Source: Pseudomonas sp. GM18 (GTDB taxonomy: Bacteria > Pseudomonadota > Gammaproteobacteria > Pseudomonadales > Pseudomonadaceae). From it: DNA of 64,000 bases. The number at the start of each line of letters is the position of its first letter. Positions within the stretch are counted from its first letter, which is position 1. Of the stretch, positions 35,001-43,038 are shown piece by piece. The stretch covers positions 1 to 64,000 of the forward strand of contig NZ_AKJT01000041.1 in assembly GCF_000282195.1 (NCBI RefSeq), given 5' to 3'. The notes beneath the pieces were generated by a model that was not told the DNA's origin, made no database searches, and saw nothing but the letters and a program-made list of their open reading frames with translations. Made by a program: the position numbers and the translations under genes.

Positions 35001-36923
35001 GACGCCATCGCCCGTGCCGCCGTCGATGGCGCAAAGGCGATCATCCGCCCACTTGAACTCATAGGCATCAAGAGCGGACAAACACTCAAAGTGCCAGGCC
35101 TCTATCTGATCGGCTCAGCGCAGGACAGCGCAGGACCGCAGGTCCTTTTAGCGCCCTATAGTCCTCGGCACGGGGTCAAGGAATATGAAAATGAACAACA
35201 ACTGCTGACAGAAATGAAGGCCCAGGGCGCGCTGCACGACTGGGTACTCATGAATCTGCCGCAGGCTGATCGGACCCTCCTGAAAAACCGGATGGCGACC
35301 ACCGGTAATCACCTGAGCGAAGTCACCCTGGCGTCCACTCCAATCAAGGGAAACCTGTTCAGGCATTTGTTCAACGACAATGCCGAGTTACTCGCCCGTT
35401 TACTGGGGTGTCAGTCAGACAACAATGCTCAGGGCGAATGGGCAACCATCAGGCACGTATTGGGCGAGGACTTGCAGGAGGCTTATACGTTCTTCATGGG
35501 CAAGCTCGCTTACCCGATCACGGTATGGCGCAGCTACCAGGACATCAAGCAATCCGCCGAAGACCTGCAAACGCACAAGTGGGGCGCCGCGATAAGGGCA
35601 TTCATCAGCGGCATTGCGCAACTCGCCACCTTGCGTCAATCGATGGAGGACCAGGCAACGCTGTCTTCGACCGTGGGTGAGCCGGCGCCAGTAACAGCCG
35701 GCACACGGTCAAAATGGCAAGACATCGACATCACAGCGCCCGAACGCACTCGCTTGCAGCGCTATGAGAGTCCCGATGTCGATCTGGGCTCGTTGACGCT
35801 GAACCCGACGCTTGGGCTCTATACCCATCCGACGACAAAAAAACACTATGGCCCGGTTGAAGGCAAAGTCTATCCAGTCGAAAAACGGGGTGCGCTCTGG
35901 CGCATCGGCAGCAACGATGCCCATGGTCCCGATCTACGCCAGAACACCTCCAAGCAATGGGTGCTGGATCTGGAAACGCTGAATCCGCGCTACAGCCTGC
36001 TCAACCGATTGGAGACAGCGCTTGCAGTAAGAGGCGGCATGAATGTCGAAGCCAATGGGATGGCAGAGATCCGCTCGATGTTTCCCGTCAGGGCGCGCCT
36101 GATCGACGAAGGCCTGGACCTGGCGACCACGTATGCCTGGAACGCTTTTCGCAATCTGCAGCTACTCAGAACCCCGGGTAAAAAAGTCACGCCTGTACAT
36201 CAGCTTATTATGGAATTTCTCGATGTACCGACAGTGCTTCCCGAGCATGTGACGATGCTCGAGAAAGTCGTCGGCGATGTTTTTGGCGCTTTGTTGGATC
36301 CCACACTCAGGGAAGCGAAGTCCAATCGATTTGTGGTCGGGAGAACCCATAAAGGCCGGGAACATACTTTCGCCTTCACGATTCCTGGGGACCGCAAGCG
36401 GAAAGTCTATCTGGCAGAGAAATTCTTTCTCCCGAATTTTGACCATTACCGCAATTACATGTCTGATGCATCCTTCCCCATCCGGCCTCATGCCCGAGCC
36501 GCCACCTTGATTCACGAGCTGTCGCACATTGTATGCGACACAGAAGACCTCGGTTATCTCGACCCCTCCAGACCTTTTGCCGACTTGATAGAAACGTCCA
36601 GCACCCGGGCCAGGGCGCTCAAAAAAACATTGACTGACGTTCAGCGAACCGCATTGTCGAGCAAGTCGCCCTTGACCCAACTCTTCGCGTTCCACAATGC
36701 CGATTCCGGGCTGTGGGAGGATTTTGGCAGTACCACTAACGGGAGTACTGATCGGCAACTGCAAACTGTTTTGAGATTAACGGGTGAAACGACGTTGGTC
36801 GAAGCCCGCAAGCGCTTCATGAAGGACTCAAAGGCCAGACTGGCCGTGCAACTCGGCAACGCCGATAGCGTGTCCTGGCTAATCGCTCAGTTAGGGCGCC
36901 AATTGCACACCAGCACGCCTTGA
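32052..36923 (+). CDS. Giant DUF6543-type toxin-like protein with HExxH
   Basis: A 1623-residue protein without signal peptide, related to the large Pseudomonas DUF6543 ('dermonecrotic toxin domain') proteins. Four copies of a YTP module are visible, centred on Y107, Y396, W677 and Y1036; each is followed by a helical stretch with LLxxLsxxxR. An Asp/Lys tract (DK repeats) lies at about 88-101. Near the C-terminus, HELSHIV places H1488, E1489 and H1492 as a zinc site, followed by TEDLGY. This resembles the aspzincin pattern HExxH...TxDxxY. The start at 32052 has GAGGA six bases upstream. It appears monocistronic, with no adjacent immunity or secretion gene recognised. Target unknown. Confidence 0.82.
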   Translation: MTDPAQPYFFDEAERASNAKQPGDREKALNFTLDDLKWLKGGVYLATHEVRAAHKAPMQVDQLMLKIPDEPDIPLAGAFCMSHPKVEDKDKDKDRDKDKDKTEVIIYTPWKGLIKFADMDDVKSKLKEWLGQDTAKRELLRYLSIEQRTAVLAATTPDITTQTIEGAVFQEQETVLERNRAHNIQVMTGALMKLPTLKSMLDETLKVALAKRFPGLDQRQTRLESFINTVSAFDTTDYSHKMSSLPLGAALLQYYLTYQWPVGDSRIFSHPRHGVSSDADNQAWESAIIEIAQSFTPHLQSLLQSFWNTPMSSGQSPSEFLTECMRDTWHLDLLLKRQQGILTTQQYLSLMNVSLAAAPGASLRIEKVRVTALYKHYVELASTFMIGAEDTLGFLYTPSRGIEATSDLPTLKNIVLRMLKSEGHEDTLLNFMSQDERGTFLKLEPDERVIAGEPIVGPVFEQLTADVLAKQLQNLSYALSRFRESEGMLNPHALLDKALDVRALIDERLLAGDAAGRWSTQTDQRWSAQPATVRAESAKEQLSLLSTVEQALEQRLENYPAIPAVTRTIAEAQRIVGSSLEGLKSSFTHTLSTALHSELKLRTVAHTLGATEQAIIKTVLDTPVRLQRAALNGFLPDVFSLALKVGDTTDLLNLASCFVLTERGGLDPTHSGKAILWTPAIGFEAFPSLTPLLSELERRLKDEDERTTLLENLGRSQRLPWQTFSLAPLQLIRDNFFDHVQKPNVQMDLTSIENALKTPLPAANVSRLLNLVALREPKTGLQRATNIARSLTTQQMLPAWLAKASIADQMLHGELLQQYLNNVTDDKDCLSGIRSLARTAHHELQKQLKADTFDIDPDNVQVHISPRATSGTVIHTLTEFALTHIKDLEHAAFKLVSLNATAIPDAMDENYIKSLIRNLKPGEHQQAILSAAFADTHPGAADRRKRFATQLPWQLMHYAHSEKLQERLSEAGFDLLRQIMDMPDAIARAAVDGAKAIIRPLELIGIKSGQTLKVPGLYLIGSAQDSAGPQVLLAPYSPRHGVKEYENEQQLLTEMKAQGALHDWVLMNLPQADRTLLKNRMATTGNHLSEVTLASTPIKGNLFRHLFNDNAELLARLLGCQSDNNAQGEWATIRHVLGEDLQEAYTFFMGKLAYPITVWRSYQDIKQSAEDLQTHKWGAAIRAFISGIAQLATLRQSMEDQATLSSTVGEPAPVTAGTRSKWQDIDITAPERTRLQRYESPDVDLGSLTLNPTLGLYTHPTTKKHYGPVEGKVYPVEKRGALWRIGSNDAHGPDLRQNTSKQWVLDLETLNPRYSLLNRLETALAVRGGMNVEANGMAEIRSMFPVRARLIDEGLDLATTYAWNAFRNLQLLRTPGKKVTPVHQLIMEFLDVPTVLPEHVTMLEKVVGDVFGALLDPTLREAKSNRFVVGRTHKGREHTFAFTIPGDRKRKVYLAEKFFLPNFDHYRNYMSDASFPIRPHARAATLIHELSHIVCDTEDLGYLDPSRPFADLIETSSTRARALKKTLTDVQRTALSSKSPLTQLFAFHNADSGLWEDFGSTTNGSTDRQLQTVLRLTGETTLVEARKRFMKDSKARLAVQLGNADSVSWLIAQLGRQLHTSTP
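32313..32354 (+). repeat. Hexanucleotide tandem repeat (GACAAG)7 in a coding region
   Basis: Seven units of GACAAG, one of them GACAGG, encoding alternating Asp-Lys. Change in unit number would keep the reading frame of the large toxin-like gene. Confidence 0.95.
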
Positions 36924-37021
36924 GTCATAAAAATAAGTGCGACTTTGATGGGCAATTGCCATGACGGCTGTTCTCGCAGACTTGCCCTCAAGGTTAGAAT
37001 GCAGGAAACCAGGATGAGTCA

Positions 37022-38023
37022 ATGACCGACCACTCTCTCTCGCAAGCCCAATACGACGCCATCACCGATGCCGCTGCGCACTGGTGCATGCGTCTGCACG
37101 CCATCGACTGCACGGCTGAAGAACGCCTGGCGTTCGAGCAATGGCGTGATGCCCATCCGCTGCACGCCTTCGAGTACGAAGCCATGCTGGAGATCTGGGA
37201 TGTTGCGGGGGATTTGCCTCGTGCGGAATCCTCTGTGCCCGCTGTTCGGGTCAAACCGGCAACGCCTTGGCGCACTTTCGGCCTTGCAGCCACCGTCTGC
37301 GCCCTGGCGCTGCCACTGGCGGCGTATACCGGGTGGAACCTTGGATGGCTGCCCAATGCCTACCAGCATTTCGAGGCAACCGATAATGTTCGTCAGGTCA
37401 CCCTGAGCGACGGCAGCCAGGTAGAACTGAACCTGGGCAGTGAACTGACGTTCAGCAATTACAAGGATCAGCGTCGTGTCACGCTGAAAAAAGGCGAAGC
37501 CTTCTTCAGCGTCAGCCATGACATGCAGCACCCTTTCATCGTCAAGGCGGCCGACGGCAGTATTCGCGTCACCGGCACCCGGTTCAACGTCTGGATGTAT
37601 GAAGACCAAGTCCGCGTGAACCTGATCGAGGGTTCCGTGCTGGTAACCAGCAACGATGCCCTGCCCGGCGACGGCCTGCGCCTGGAACCTGCGATGCAGG
37701 CACGTTACAGGCACGGCGACTTCACGCCGCAAATCAGCCAGACCTATGCCAACGACCAGTCGCTGGCCTGGCGCAGCGGCAAACTGGTGCTCGATGATCT
37801 GGCGCTGACCGACGCCCTGCCCTTGATCAATCGTTACCTGAACAAACCAGTAATGATCGCGGACCACAGCACCGGCTCGATTCGCCTCGGCGGCATCTAC
37901 AACATCAAAGAGGTCGACAACCTGGTGGCTTCGCTGCCCAGGGTGCTGCCGGTCTACCTGACCCGTAACAAGGACGGCAATCCGGTTCTCAATTCGATTC
38001 CGCAGCAAGTCCCAAAAAGCTGA
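37022..38023 (+). CDS. FecR-family anti-sigma factor, probably FpvR-like
   Basis: A 333-residue FecR-type sensor: N-terminal DUF4880 domain (AAHWCMRLH...FEQWRDAHPLHAFEYEAM), one membrane segment near residues 84-105, and a periplasmic FecR domain (VTLSDGSQVELNLGSELTF, VTGTRFNVW). Such proteins hold ECF sigma factors inactive until a TonB receptor binds its siderophore. No sigma factor or receptor gene is adjacent, unlike most FecR loci. Its neighbour pvdQ, convergent across 55 bases, suggests FpvR, which controls PvdS and FpvI in pyoverdine signalling; this name is inference. Confidence 0.85.
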   Translation: MTDHSLSQAQYDAITDAAAHWCMRLHAIDCTAEERLAFEQWRDAHPLHAFEYEAMLEIWDVAGDLPRAESSVPAVRVKPATPWRTFGLAATVCALALPLAAYTGWNLGWLPNAYQHFEATDNVRQVTLSDGSQVELNLGSELTFSNYKDQRRVTLKKGEAFFSVSHDMQHPFIVKAADGSIRVTGTRFNVWMYEDQVRVNLIEGSVLVTSNDALPGDGLRLEPAMQARYRHGDFTPQISQTYANDQSLAWRSGKLVLDDLALTDALPLINRYLNKPVMIADHSTGSIRLGGIYNIKEVDNLVASLPRVLPVYLTRNKDGNPVLNSIPQQVPKS

Positions 38024-38052
38024 AAGCCGCGCCCCCTATGGGGTGCGGCCTT
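38023..38052. terminator. Bidirectional terminator between fecR-like gene and pvdQ
   Basis: AAAGCCGCGCCCC pairs with GGGGTGCGGCCTT around CTAT, followed by T-rich sequence (CATTTTTCATTT). It lies between convergent genes. Confidence 0.8.
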
Positions 38053-38078
38053 CATTTTTCATTTGGACGCTATCGCTG

Positions 38079-40424
38079 TTATTGCGCGGCGATCTTCCCT
38101 GCTTTCTCATCCTGCTCACGGATCGTCTGAGCCTGGTACTGCGGATCAGCCATGATCTGCTGCTCGGTGAACGGCAGCACACTCAACTGTTTCTTCGAAA
38201 AGGCCAGTGTCTGGTCCCGGGAATACTTCGACGCTGGGTCACTGGACAACGAGAATGCCAGCAAACCCTGAGCCTGCGGCCCCTTGTCATCGAACGTCAC
38301 CACCTGCAAATAGCTGGTGCCACTGACGACTTCCCGCTTGCCGTCGGTTCTCGGCACACTTTGAATGGCGTTATACACACCCAGCGTGCCCGGCCCGCCA
38401 TGGATCGGCGTCTGCTGACCGCCACTGCTGGCCACCTGGATATCGCCCCAGCGGCTATCAGCCTTCAGGCCAAGGGTCTTGATCTTTTCTACCGAGGCCA
38501 GCATCGCCGCCCGAACCGCTTTGGCGACTTCCGGCTGTTCGATTGCCAGGCCACGCGGTGTGGTTTGCGGATCCTTCGGATCGAACGCCACACGCCACAG
38601 GTCAGGGACTTGCTGCAACGCCTGCATGACGTTCTGAAAATGCACAAAGCCCAACCCACTGTCCAGATTCACTCGGTGATCCCAAGCCTTGAGACTGGCA
38701 CACAACGACATCAGCGTCGGCGCATCGGGGCCGAGGTCCGCAGCACAGAATTGCAGCAGGTCCGGCATCACCAGGGCCGCCTGATACACCTGATCGTCCA
38801 TCACCATGTGTTGCAGATCCGCCGCCGCTATGGGACCCGCCTTGTTCAAAAAGCCCAGGCGCTCCAGTGCGAAGCGCGAACGCAGCCCCAATGGCTGGCT
38901 GTCCTGACTGATCAACGGCGAGAAACCGGTGAGCGGTTGTGCCGGGTTGGCCATCCAGGCCGAATCGTTGGAATGCTGCACAAAATCCTTGCGCAGCAGT
39001 TGCGGCAATTTGTCTGCCGCATAAATACCTTTCTGCGCGGCGTGCGGGTCGATGTCCCAGGCGCAGGCGCTGTTGGAGCCGTCGAGCAGGATCATCTGCA
39101 ATCCGGCCCGCGGATCGCTGCACTTGGCCAACTTGTCGGCACTGACGTTCGGCACCACCGACAGGTTCATGTATAGCGTCTGCCCCTGATCGTCCACCGC
39201 CAGGGTATTGACCCACGGAATCCCCTGAATCTTGTGCACCGATGCCTGGAAATCCTTGAGGCTGACAGCACGGTTCATCGTGTACCACTGCTGCAAGACC
39301 CGGTCGTTATCCAGATTGGCATCGCGCAGGCTGTAGGCAAACTGAGTGTTCCAGTCCAGTTTTCCGGGCCATTGCACAATCGGGCCGAATTGCGAACTGT
39401 AAACCACATGGGAAATCTCCCGGGTCTGGCCATCGGGTTGCTTCACACTGACCGCCAGCGTCTGCTTTTTCATCGGCAAGGACTTGCCATCCAGCAGATA
39501 GCGGGTCGGATCCTTGGGGTCGAGTTGCAGGCGATACAGGGTGAAGTGCTTGGAGGAATCGACGGTGTGGGTCCATGCCAAATGCTGGTTGAACCCGATG
39601 TTGATCATCGGCAGACCGGGCAACGCGGCGCCCATGACGTCCAGTTTGCCGGGAATGGTCAGGTGCATCTGATAGAAACGCATCCCGCCCACCCAAGGGA
39701 AATGCGGGTTGGCCAGCAACATCCCGCGACCATTGAACGAACGCTCGCTGCCGACCGCCACGGCGTTGCTGCCGCGATCCAGTGCGAAGCGTTGCAGGCG
39801 CGAAGCCGCCAGCTGGAACGACGCCGGGTCGCCTGCCGCATGAGCGACGGCTTTAGGCGGAGTCGCGCCGGCCAGTGCTTCGGCAAACTGGCCCACGCCG
39901 CCTTCGACCAGCAAACGACGAGTCAACTTGACCAGGTCCTGAGCGGTAATCACGCGTACCCATTCGCCCTGGCATTGCTGCGGCAGCCCCTGCGCCCGAC
40001 GCTCTGTCAGCGAGCGGTTGTAACCCGCCACATAACCTTCAATGAGTTCACGGACTTCAGGTGTTTGCGCCTGCCAGAAACCGGCGACAGCTTCGGGGGT
40101 GTTCAGCCAGTTGAAAAACAGATCGCTGGCCAGGTTGCCGCGCTCTTCGACCGTCACCTGATCCGGGCCAAAATACCGTGAACGCTCACCATTGACGGTA
40201 ACGATCTCATTGGCCAGCAAGCACAAGTTGTCTTGAGCGTAGGCATAGCCAATGCCATAGCCGAGCCCGCGCTCGTTTTCGGCACGGATATGCGGTACGC
40301 CGAAACTGGTACGACGGATGTCGGCCGTCGCCTGCTCTGGCTGGCTGCGCGCGTTCGCCGCAAGGCTCAGCCCCAGAAACACACCCGCAAGACTCAACCT
40401 GGTTAACTGCCTGGAAATAATCAC
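38079..40424 (-). CDS. pvdQ: Pyoverdine-maturation acylase PvdQ
   Basis: A 781-residue Ntn-hydrolase precursor closely following P. aeruginosa PvdQ. A signal peptide (ending near ANA, residue 25) is followed by the alpha chain, a propeptide, and the beta chain, whose N-terminal nucleophile is Ser219 in DRGSNAVAVGS. Other matches include ERGLGYGIGYAYA, GMLLANPHFPW and AWTHTVDSSKHFTLYRL. PvdQ removes the fatty acid from the pyoverdine precursor in the periplasm and can also cleave long-chain acyl-homoserine lactones. The start is a GTG at 40424 with AGGAG five bases upstream; the longer reading lacks a signal peptide start. A PvdS-type promoter lies upstream. Confidence 0.92.
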   Translation of the reverse strand: MIISRQLTRLSLAGVFLGLSLAANARSQPEQATADIRRTSFGVPHIRAENERGLGYGIGYAYAQDNLCLLANEIVTVNGERSRYFGPDQVTVEERGNLASDLFFNWLNTPEAVAGFWQAQTPEVRELIEGYVAGYNRSLTERRAQGLPQQCQGEWVRVITAQDLVKLTRRLLVEGGVGQFAEALAGATPPKAVAHAAGDPASFQLAASRLQRFALDRGSNAVAVGSERSFNGRGMLLANPHFPWVGGMRFYQMHLTIPGKLDVMGAALPGLPMINIGFNQHLAWTHTVDSSKHFTLYRLQLDPKDPTRYLLDGKSLPMKKQTLAVSVKQPDGQTREISHVVYSSQFGPIVQWPGKLDWNTQFAYSLRDANLDNDRVLQQWYTMNRAVSLKDFQASVHKIQGIPWVNTLAVDDQGQTLYMNLSVVPNVSADKLAKCSDPRAGLQMILLDGSNSACAWDIDPHAAQKGIYAADKLPQLLRKDFVQHSNDSAWMANPAQPLTGFSPLISQDSQPLGLRSRFALERLGFLNKAGPIAAADLQHMVMDDQVYQAALVMPDLLQFCAADLGPDAPTLMSLCASLKAWDHRVNLDSGLGFVHFQNVMQALQQVPDLWRVAFDPKDPQTTPRGLAIEQPEVAKAVRAAMLASVEKIKTLGLKADSRWGDIQVASSGGQQTPIHGGPGTLGVYNAIQSVPRTDGKREVVSGTSYLQVVTFDDKGPQAQGLLAFSLSSDPASKYSRDQTLAFSKKQLSVLPFTEQQIMADPQYQAQTIREQDEKAGKIAAQ

Positions 40425-40474
40425 GCTCGCTCCTGATCGAAAAGACGTTTGACACGCAATGCGTCTTCCGAAAA

Positions 40475-40498
40475 ACGAAGCAAATGACCAAAAGTTTA
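40475..40498 (-). promoter_or_regulatory. PvdS-type (iron-starvation box) promoter of pvdQ
   Basis: On the minus strand TAAAC is followed after exactly 16 bases by CGT, one mismatch from the PvdS consensus TAAAT-N16-CGT. It ends 50 bases before the pvdQ GTG. This predicts iron-starvation control through the sigma factor PvdS. Confidence 0.65.
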
Positions 40499-40657
40499 GG
40501 CCTTTGAGGGCTTCCCCCCCGCCCATCTCACAGAGCGCTGACGTCGCGGCGACAAATTTTCTACATGCAGGTCTTCATTATTTCCCGGCTCGTTCGTCTT
40601 ATTGATTGAGAGCACCCATCACATTTTCATGATCAGGCTCTGAAAAGGAGTTTTTGC

Positions 40658-41059
40658 ATGCATAACCCGCAACTGCCAACGGATGGTAGCCACGCACCAC
40701 AGGGCAGCGCCATGAGCTCCGGCGTTTTCAATCAACACACCGAACGCCAGGGCAACGAACGGATCAGGTTTCTGCTCAAGTGCTTTGGCCTGCGGACCAG
40801 CCTGGTTCGCCTGAAAGTCATCGACGCCTTGCTGAGCGCCGCTGAAAGCGACCGCAGCCTGGGTGTGCGCGGTGTGCACAGTCATTTGCTGGACCTGGAC
40901 ATTCCCCTGTCCTTTCTCAGTGTCCGCGAAGTGTTGAAGCGCTTGTGCAGTGAAGGTGTGATCACGCTCAATCCGGACAAAAGCTACAGCCTGCATCCAC
41001 AGGCTGTCGCCGTCCTTCATGGTGAGCAATCAGGCCAGCAGGCGTCGCTCAAGGCTTGA
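40658..41059 (+). CDS. Fur-like protein reduced to the DNA-binding domain
   Basis: A 133-residue protein whose centre (FGLRTSLVRLKVIDALL...VHSHLLDLDIPLSFLSVREVLKRLCSEGVI) follows the winged-helix domain of Fur-family regulators. After this it ends within about 30 residues, so the dimerisation and metal-binding half of Fur is missing; no HHDH or CxxC motif is present. AAAAGGAG precedes the ATG. It is divergent from pvdQ, which suggests a link to iron, but its DNA targets and sensing mechanism are unknown. The N-terminal 30 residues are polar and probably disordered. Confidence 0.72.
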   Translation: MHNPQLPTDGSHAPQGSAMSSGVFNQHTERQGNERIRFLLKCFGLRTSLVRLKVIDALLSAAESDRSLGVRGVHSHLLDLDIPLSFLSVREVLKRLCSEGVITLNPDKSYSLHPQAVAVLHGEQSGQQASLKA

Positions 41060-41237
41060 CCTTGCGACGCATCACGCCATTGATGACCACCACGATCACC
41101 GCCACGCCAATGGCGATGTACTGGAACAGCTTCTCGCTGATGAACCCTGCGTTTTGCAGCCAGGAAAGGCCGAACATGATCCCCAGTACCACCAGGGAAA
41201 TCAGAATCGAGTATTTCAAACGTTGTGACTGGGTCAT
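41049..41237 (-). CDS. Small two-helix membrane protein
   Basis: A 62-residue protein with two hydrophobic helices (YSILISLVVLGIMFGLSWL and YIAIGVAVIVVVINGVM) and a basic tail MRRKVKP, so both ends should face the cytoplasm. The ATG at 41237 has AGGAA seven bases upstream; a TTG at 41255 is the alternative. It overlaps the Fur-like gene tail to tail by 11 bases. Function unknown. Confidence 0.75.
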   Translation of the reverse strand: MTQSQRLKYSILISLVVLGIMFGLSWLQNAGFISEKLFQYIAIGVAVIVVVINGVMRRKVKP

Positions 41238-41775
41238 TACGGGTTCCTGAACCAATAAATGTATCCGGGCTGTATCCGGTTGTGTACCAAGCCCCTACCG
41301 TTCTGCGCGAATGTGGGGCTTCAAACGGGACCTCATCTTACAGTCGATGAAGCGTTTTGACTTCATTGCGGCGATAACCATGAGGTTTTTGAAATGCTTC
41401 CTTCGAATCACATTGCTGATTCCTCTGGTCGCATGGCAGCCACCATTATGACCGTAGTGGCCAAGGTTGCTATCAGCATCGATAACATGAAGCTGTTTTC
41501 TTGATGACTGAATAACCGACTATTCCCCACAAGACAAAGAACTTTTCCTACAAGCCATATACAAACATCCGCCCTATAGCGGGAATTTTTCGTATAACAT
41601 TATTCTTATTCCATTTATTTACAAAACCCTACTCTTTTTTTCATCCACCCCCAGCCAGACACACAACGAAAAGCTTTGAAACTTTCAGTTTCAAATAAGC
41701 CAATGAAACCGTTAATAGATCATGACTATTCTTTTCCTGCTGTCTTATCAAACTTCCAGCACCAACAGGAACGTC
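41238..41775. other. AT-rich gap upstream of the mdfA-lux-like operon
   Basis: No gene is well supported. AAGCCCC (41289-41295) and GGGGCTT (41315-41321) form a loose hairpin. From about 41505 to 41720 the sequence is strongly AT-rich, unlike the flanking genes, and must contain the promoter of the operon at 41776. An Rtn- or integrase-like gene, tRNA or transposase was not found. Confidence 0.5.
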
Positions 41776-43017
41776 ATGCGCAAACCTTTAATAGAAATAA
41801 GTCCGCCTCGATTACTTGGGTTTTGCCTTGCGATCACTTTCTTCGAACTTCTGACTTATATGGCCAGCGATATGATCATGCCGGCCATGTTGACCGTAAC
41901 CCATCAATTGAATGCCAGTCCGAGCCATGTTCCTTACGCCTTCAATCTTTATTTGGCAGGGGGCATTCTTTTGCAATGGTTGATCGGTCCGTTGTCAGAT
42001 CACTTCGGACGTCGCAGGACGCTGCTCATCGGTTGTGCTGGATTCGCCTTCGCCTGCGCCGCTGCGTTCAACGTGCAGAGCATTCTTGCCTTCAACGGCT
42101 TGCGGCTGATTCAAGGTATGGGATTGGGATTCATCATTGCGGTGAGCTATCCAGCCCTGCAAGAAGTCTTCTGCGAAGCCGATGCAGTAAAAATCATGGC
42201 GTTGCTGGGAAATGTTGCGCTGCTCTCCCCGCTGCTGGGGCCCTTGCTCGGCAGCCTGATGCTGGAGTGGCTCTCCTGGCGGGAGCTGTTTTTACTCTTG
42301 GGAGTCGGCGGCGCGATAGTCTGGCTCGGGCTTTACCTGTTCATGCCGGAAACGGTGGGCACCTTGCGCCATGACGGACAGCGACTGGCCGCTGTGCCGT
42401 TTGAATGGGGCGGTACGCTGCGCCGCTACACAGCCTTGCTCACCAACCCGCCATTTCTGAGCGCTACCGTCGCCCTGGGGCTGATGAGCTTGCCGCTGAT
42501 TGCCTGGATCGGGCTGGCGCCGCTCTTGCTCATCCAAAACCAGGGGCTTTCTACCCTGCACTATGGCCTGTGGCAGATCCCGGTATTTGCGGCCGTCATT
42601 CTCGGCAATCTGATACTCAACCGACTGATTGCCAAGACTGAACTGACCCAACTGATTCGATACGCACTCTGGCCATTTTGCGGTGGCCTCATCGCCTTGG
42701 CCGTCATCGCTTTTATCGGTAATTCAACAGCTCTATTGATCAGTTGCCTGTCCCTTTACGCCGTCGGTCTTGGCATGAGCAATGCCGCGCTGTACCGGCT
42801 AGCACTGTTCTCCAGCGACGACAGCAAAGGCCTGGTGTCGGCCATGATCGGCATGATCTCCATTGTCGTCATGGGGGGTGGTGGCTCGATTATCGCCGTG
42901 TTGGGGGCCGGTGACAGTCTTGAAACCTTCGCCTTGCTTACCGGTTTCTCGGGGCTCTTGTGCCTCGTCCCCTTGCGACTGTTCCTGCAGCGCTCTCACA
43001 TCGTTCATGCCGTCTGA
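41776..43017 (+). CDS. MdfA-like MFS multidrug/small-molecule exporter
   Basis: A 413-residue twelve-helix MFS transporter closest to E. coli MdfA (410 residues). The helix 1 motif FFELLTYMASDMIMPAM keeps both acidic residues of MdfA with the same spacing: Glu24 and Asp32 here, E26 and D34 there. The loop motif GPLSDHFGRRRTLLIG is intact. MdfA exchanges protons for lipophilic or cationic compounds. The ATG at 41776 has AGGAA upstream; an ATG at 41722 lacks one. As first gene of the lux-like operon, followed 21 bases later by the LuxE-like gene, it probably exports the operon's product or protects the producer. Confidence 0.88.
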   Translation: MRKPLIEISPPRLLGFCLAITFFELLTYMASDMIMPAMLTVTHQLNASPSHVPYAFNLYLAGGILLQWLIGPLSDHFGRRRTLLIGCAGFAFACAAAFNVQSILAFNGLRLIQGMGLGFIIAVSYPALQEVFCEADAVKIMALLGNVALLSPLLGPLLGSLMLEWLSWRELFLLLGVGGAIVWLGLYLFMPETVGTLRHDGQRLAAVPFEWGGTLRRYTALLTNPPFLSATVALGLMSLPLIAWIGLAPLLLIQNQGLSTLHYGLWQIPVFAAVILGNLILNRLIAKTELTQLIRYALWPFCGGLIALAVIAFIGNSTALLISCLSLYAVGLGMSNAALYRLALFSSDDSKGLVSAMIGMISIVVMGGGGSIIAVLGAGDSLETFALLTGFSGLLCLVPLRLFLQRSHIVHAV

Positions 43018-43038
43018 CACCACACCATAGGTTCTCTG

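Noticed and set aside
32052..38023. Toxin-immunity pair between the giant protein and the FecR-like gene.
   Set aside because: The FecR-like protein has a clear anti-sigma layout and no immunity features; no other small gene lies between.
41394..41504. A 36-codon ORF with a possible GAGG site in the gap before the exporter gene.
   Set aside because: No family match, no conservation evidence and an overlapping 23-codon frame with equal claim; too weak to call a gene.
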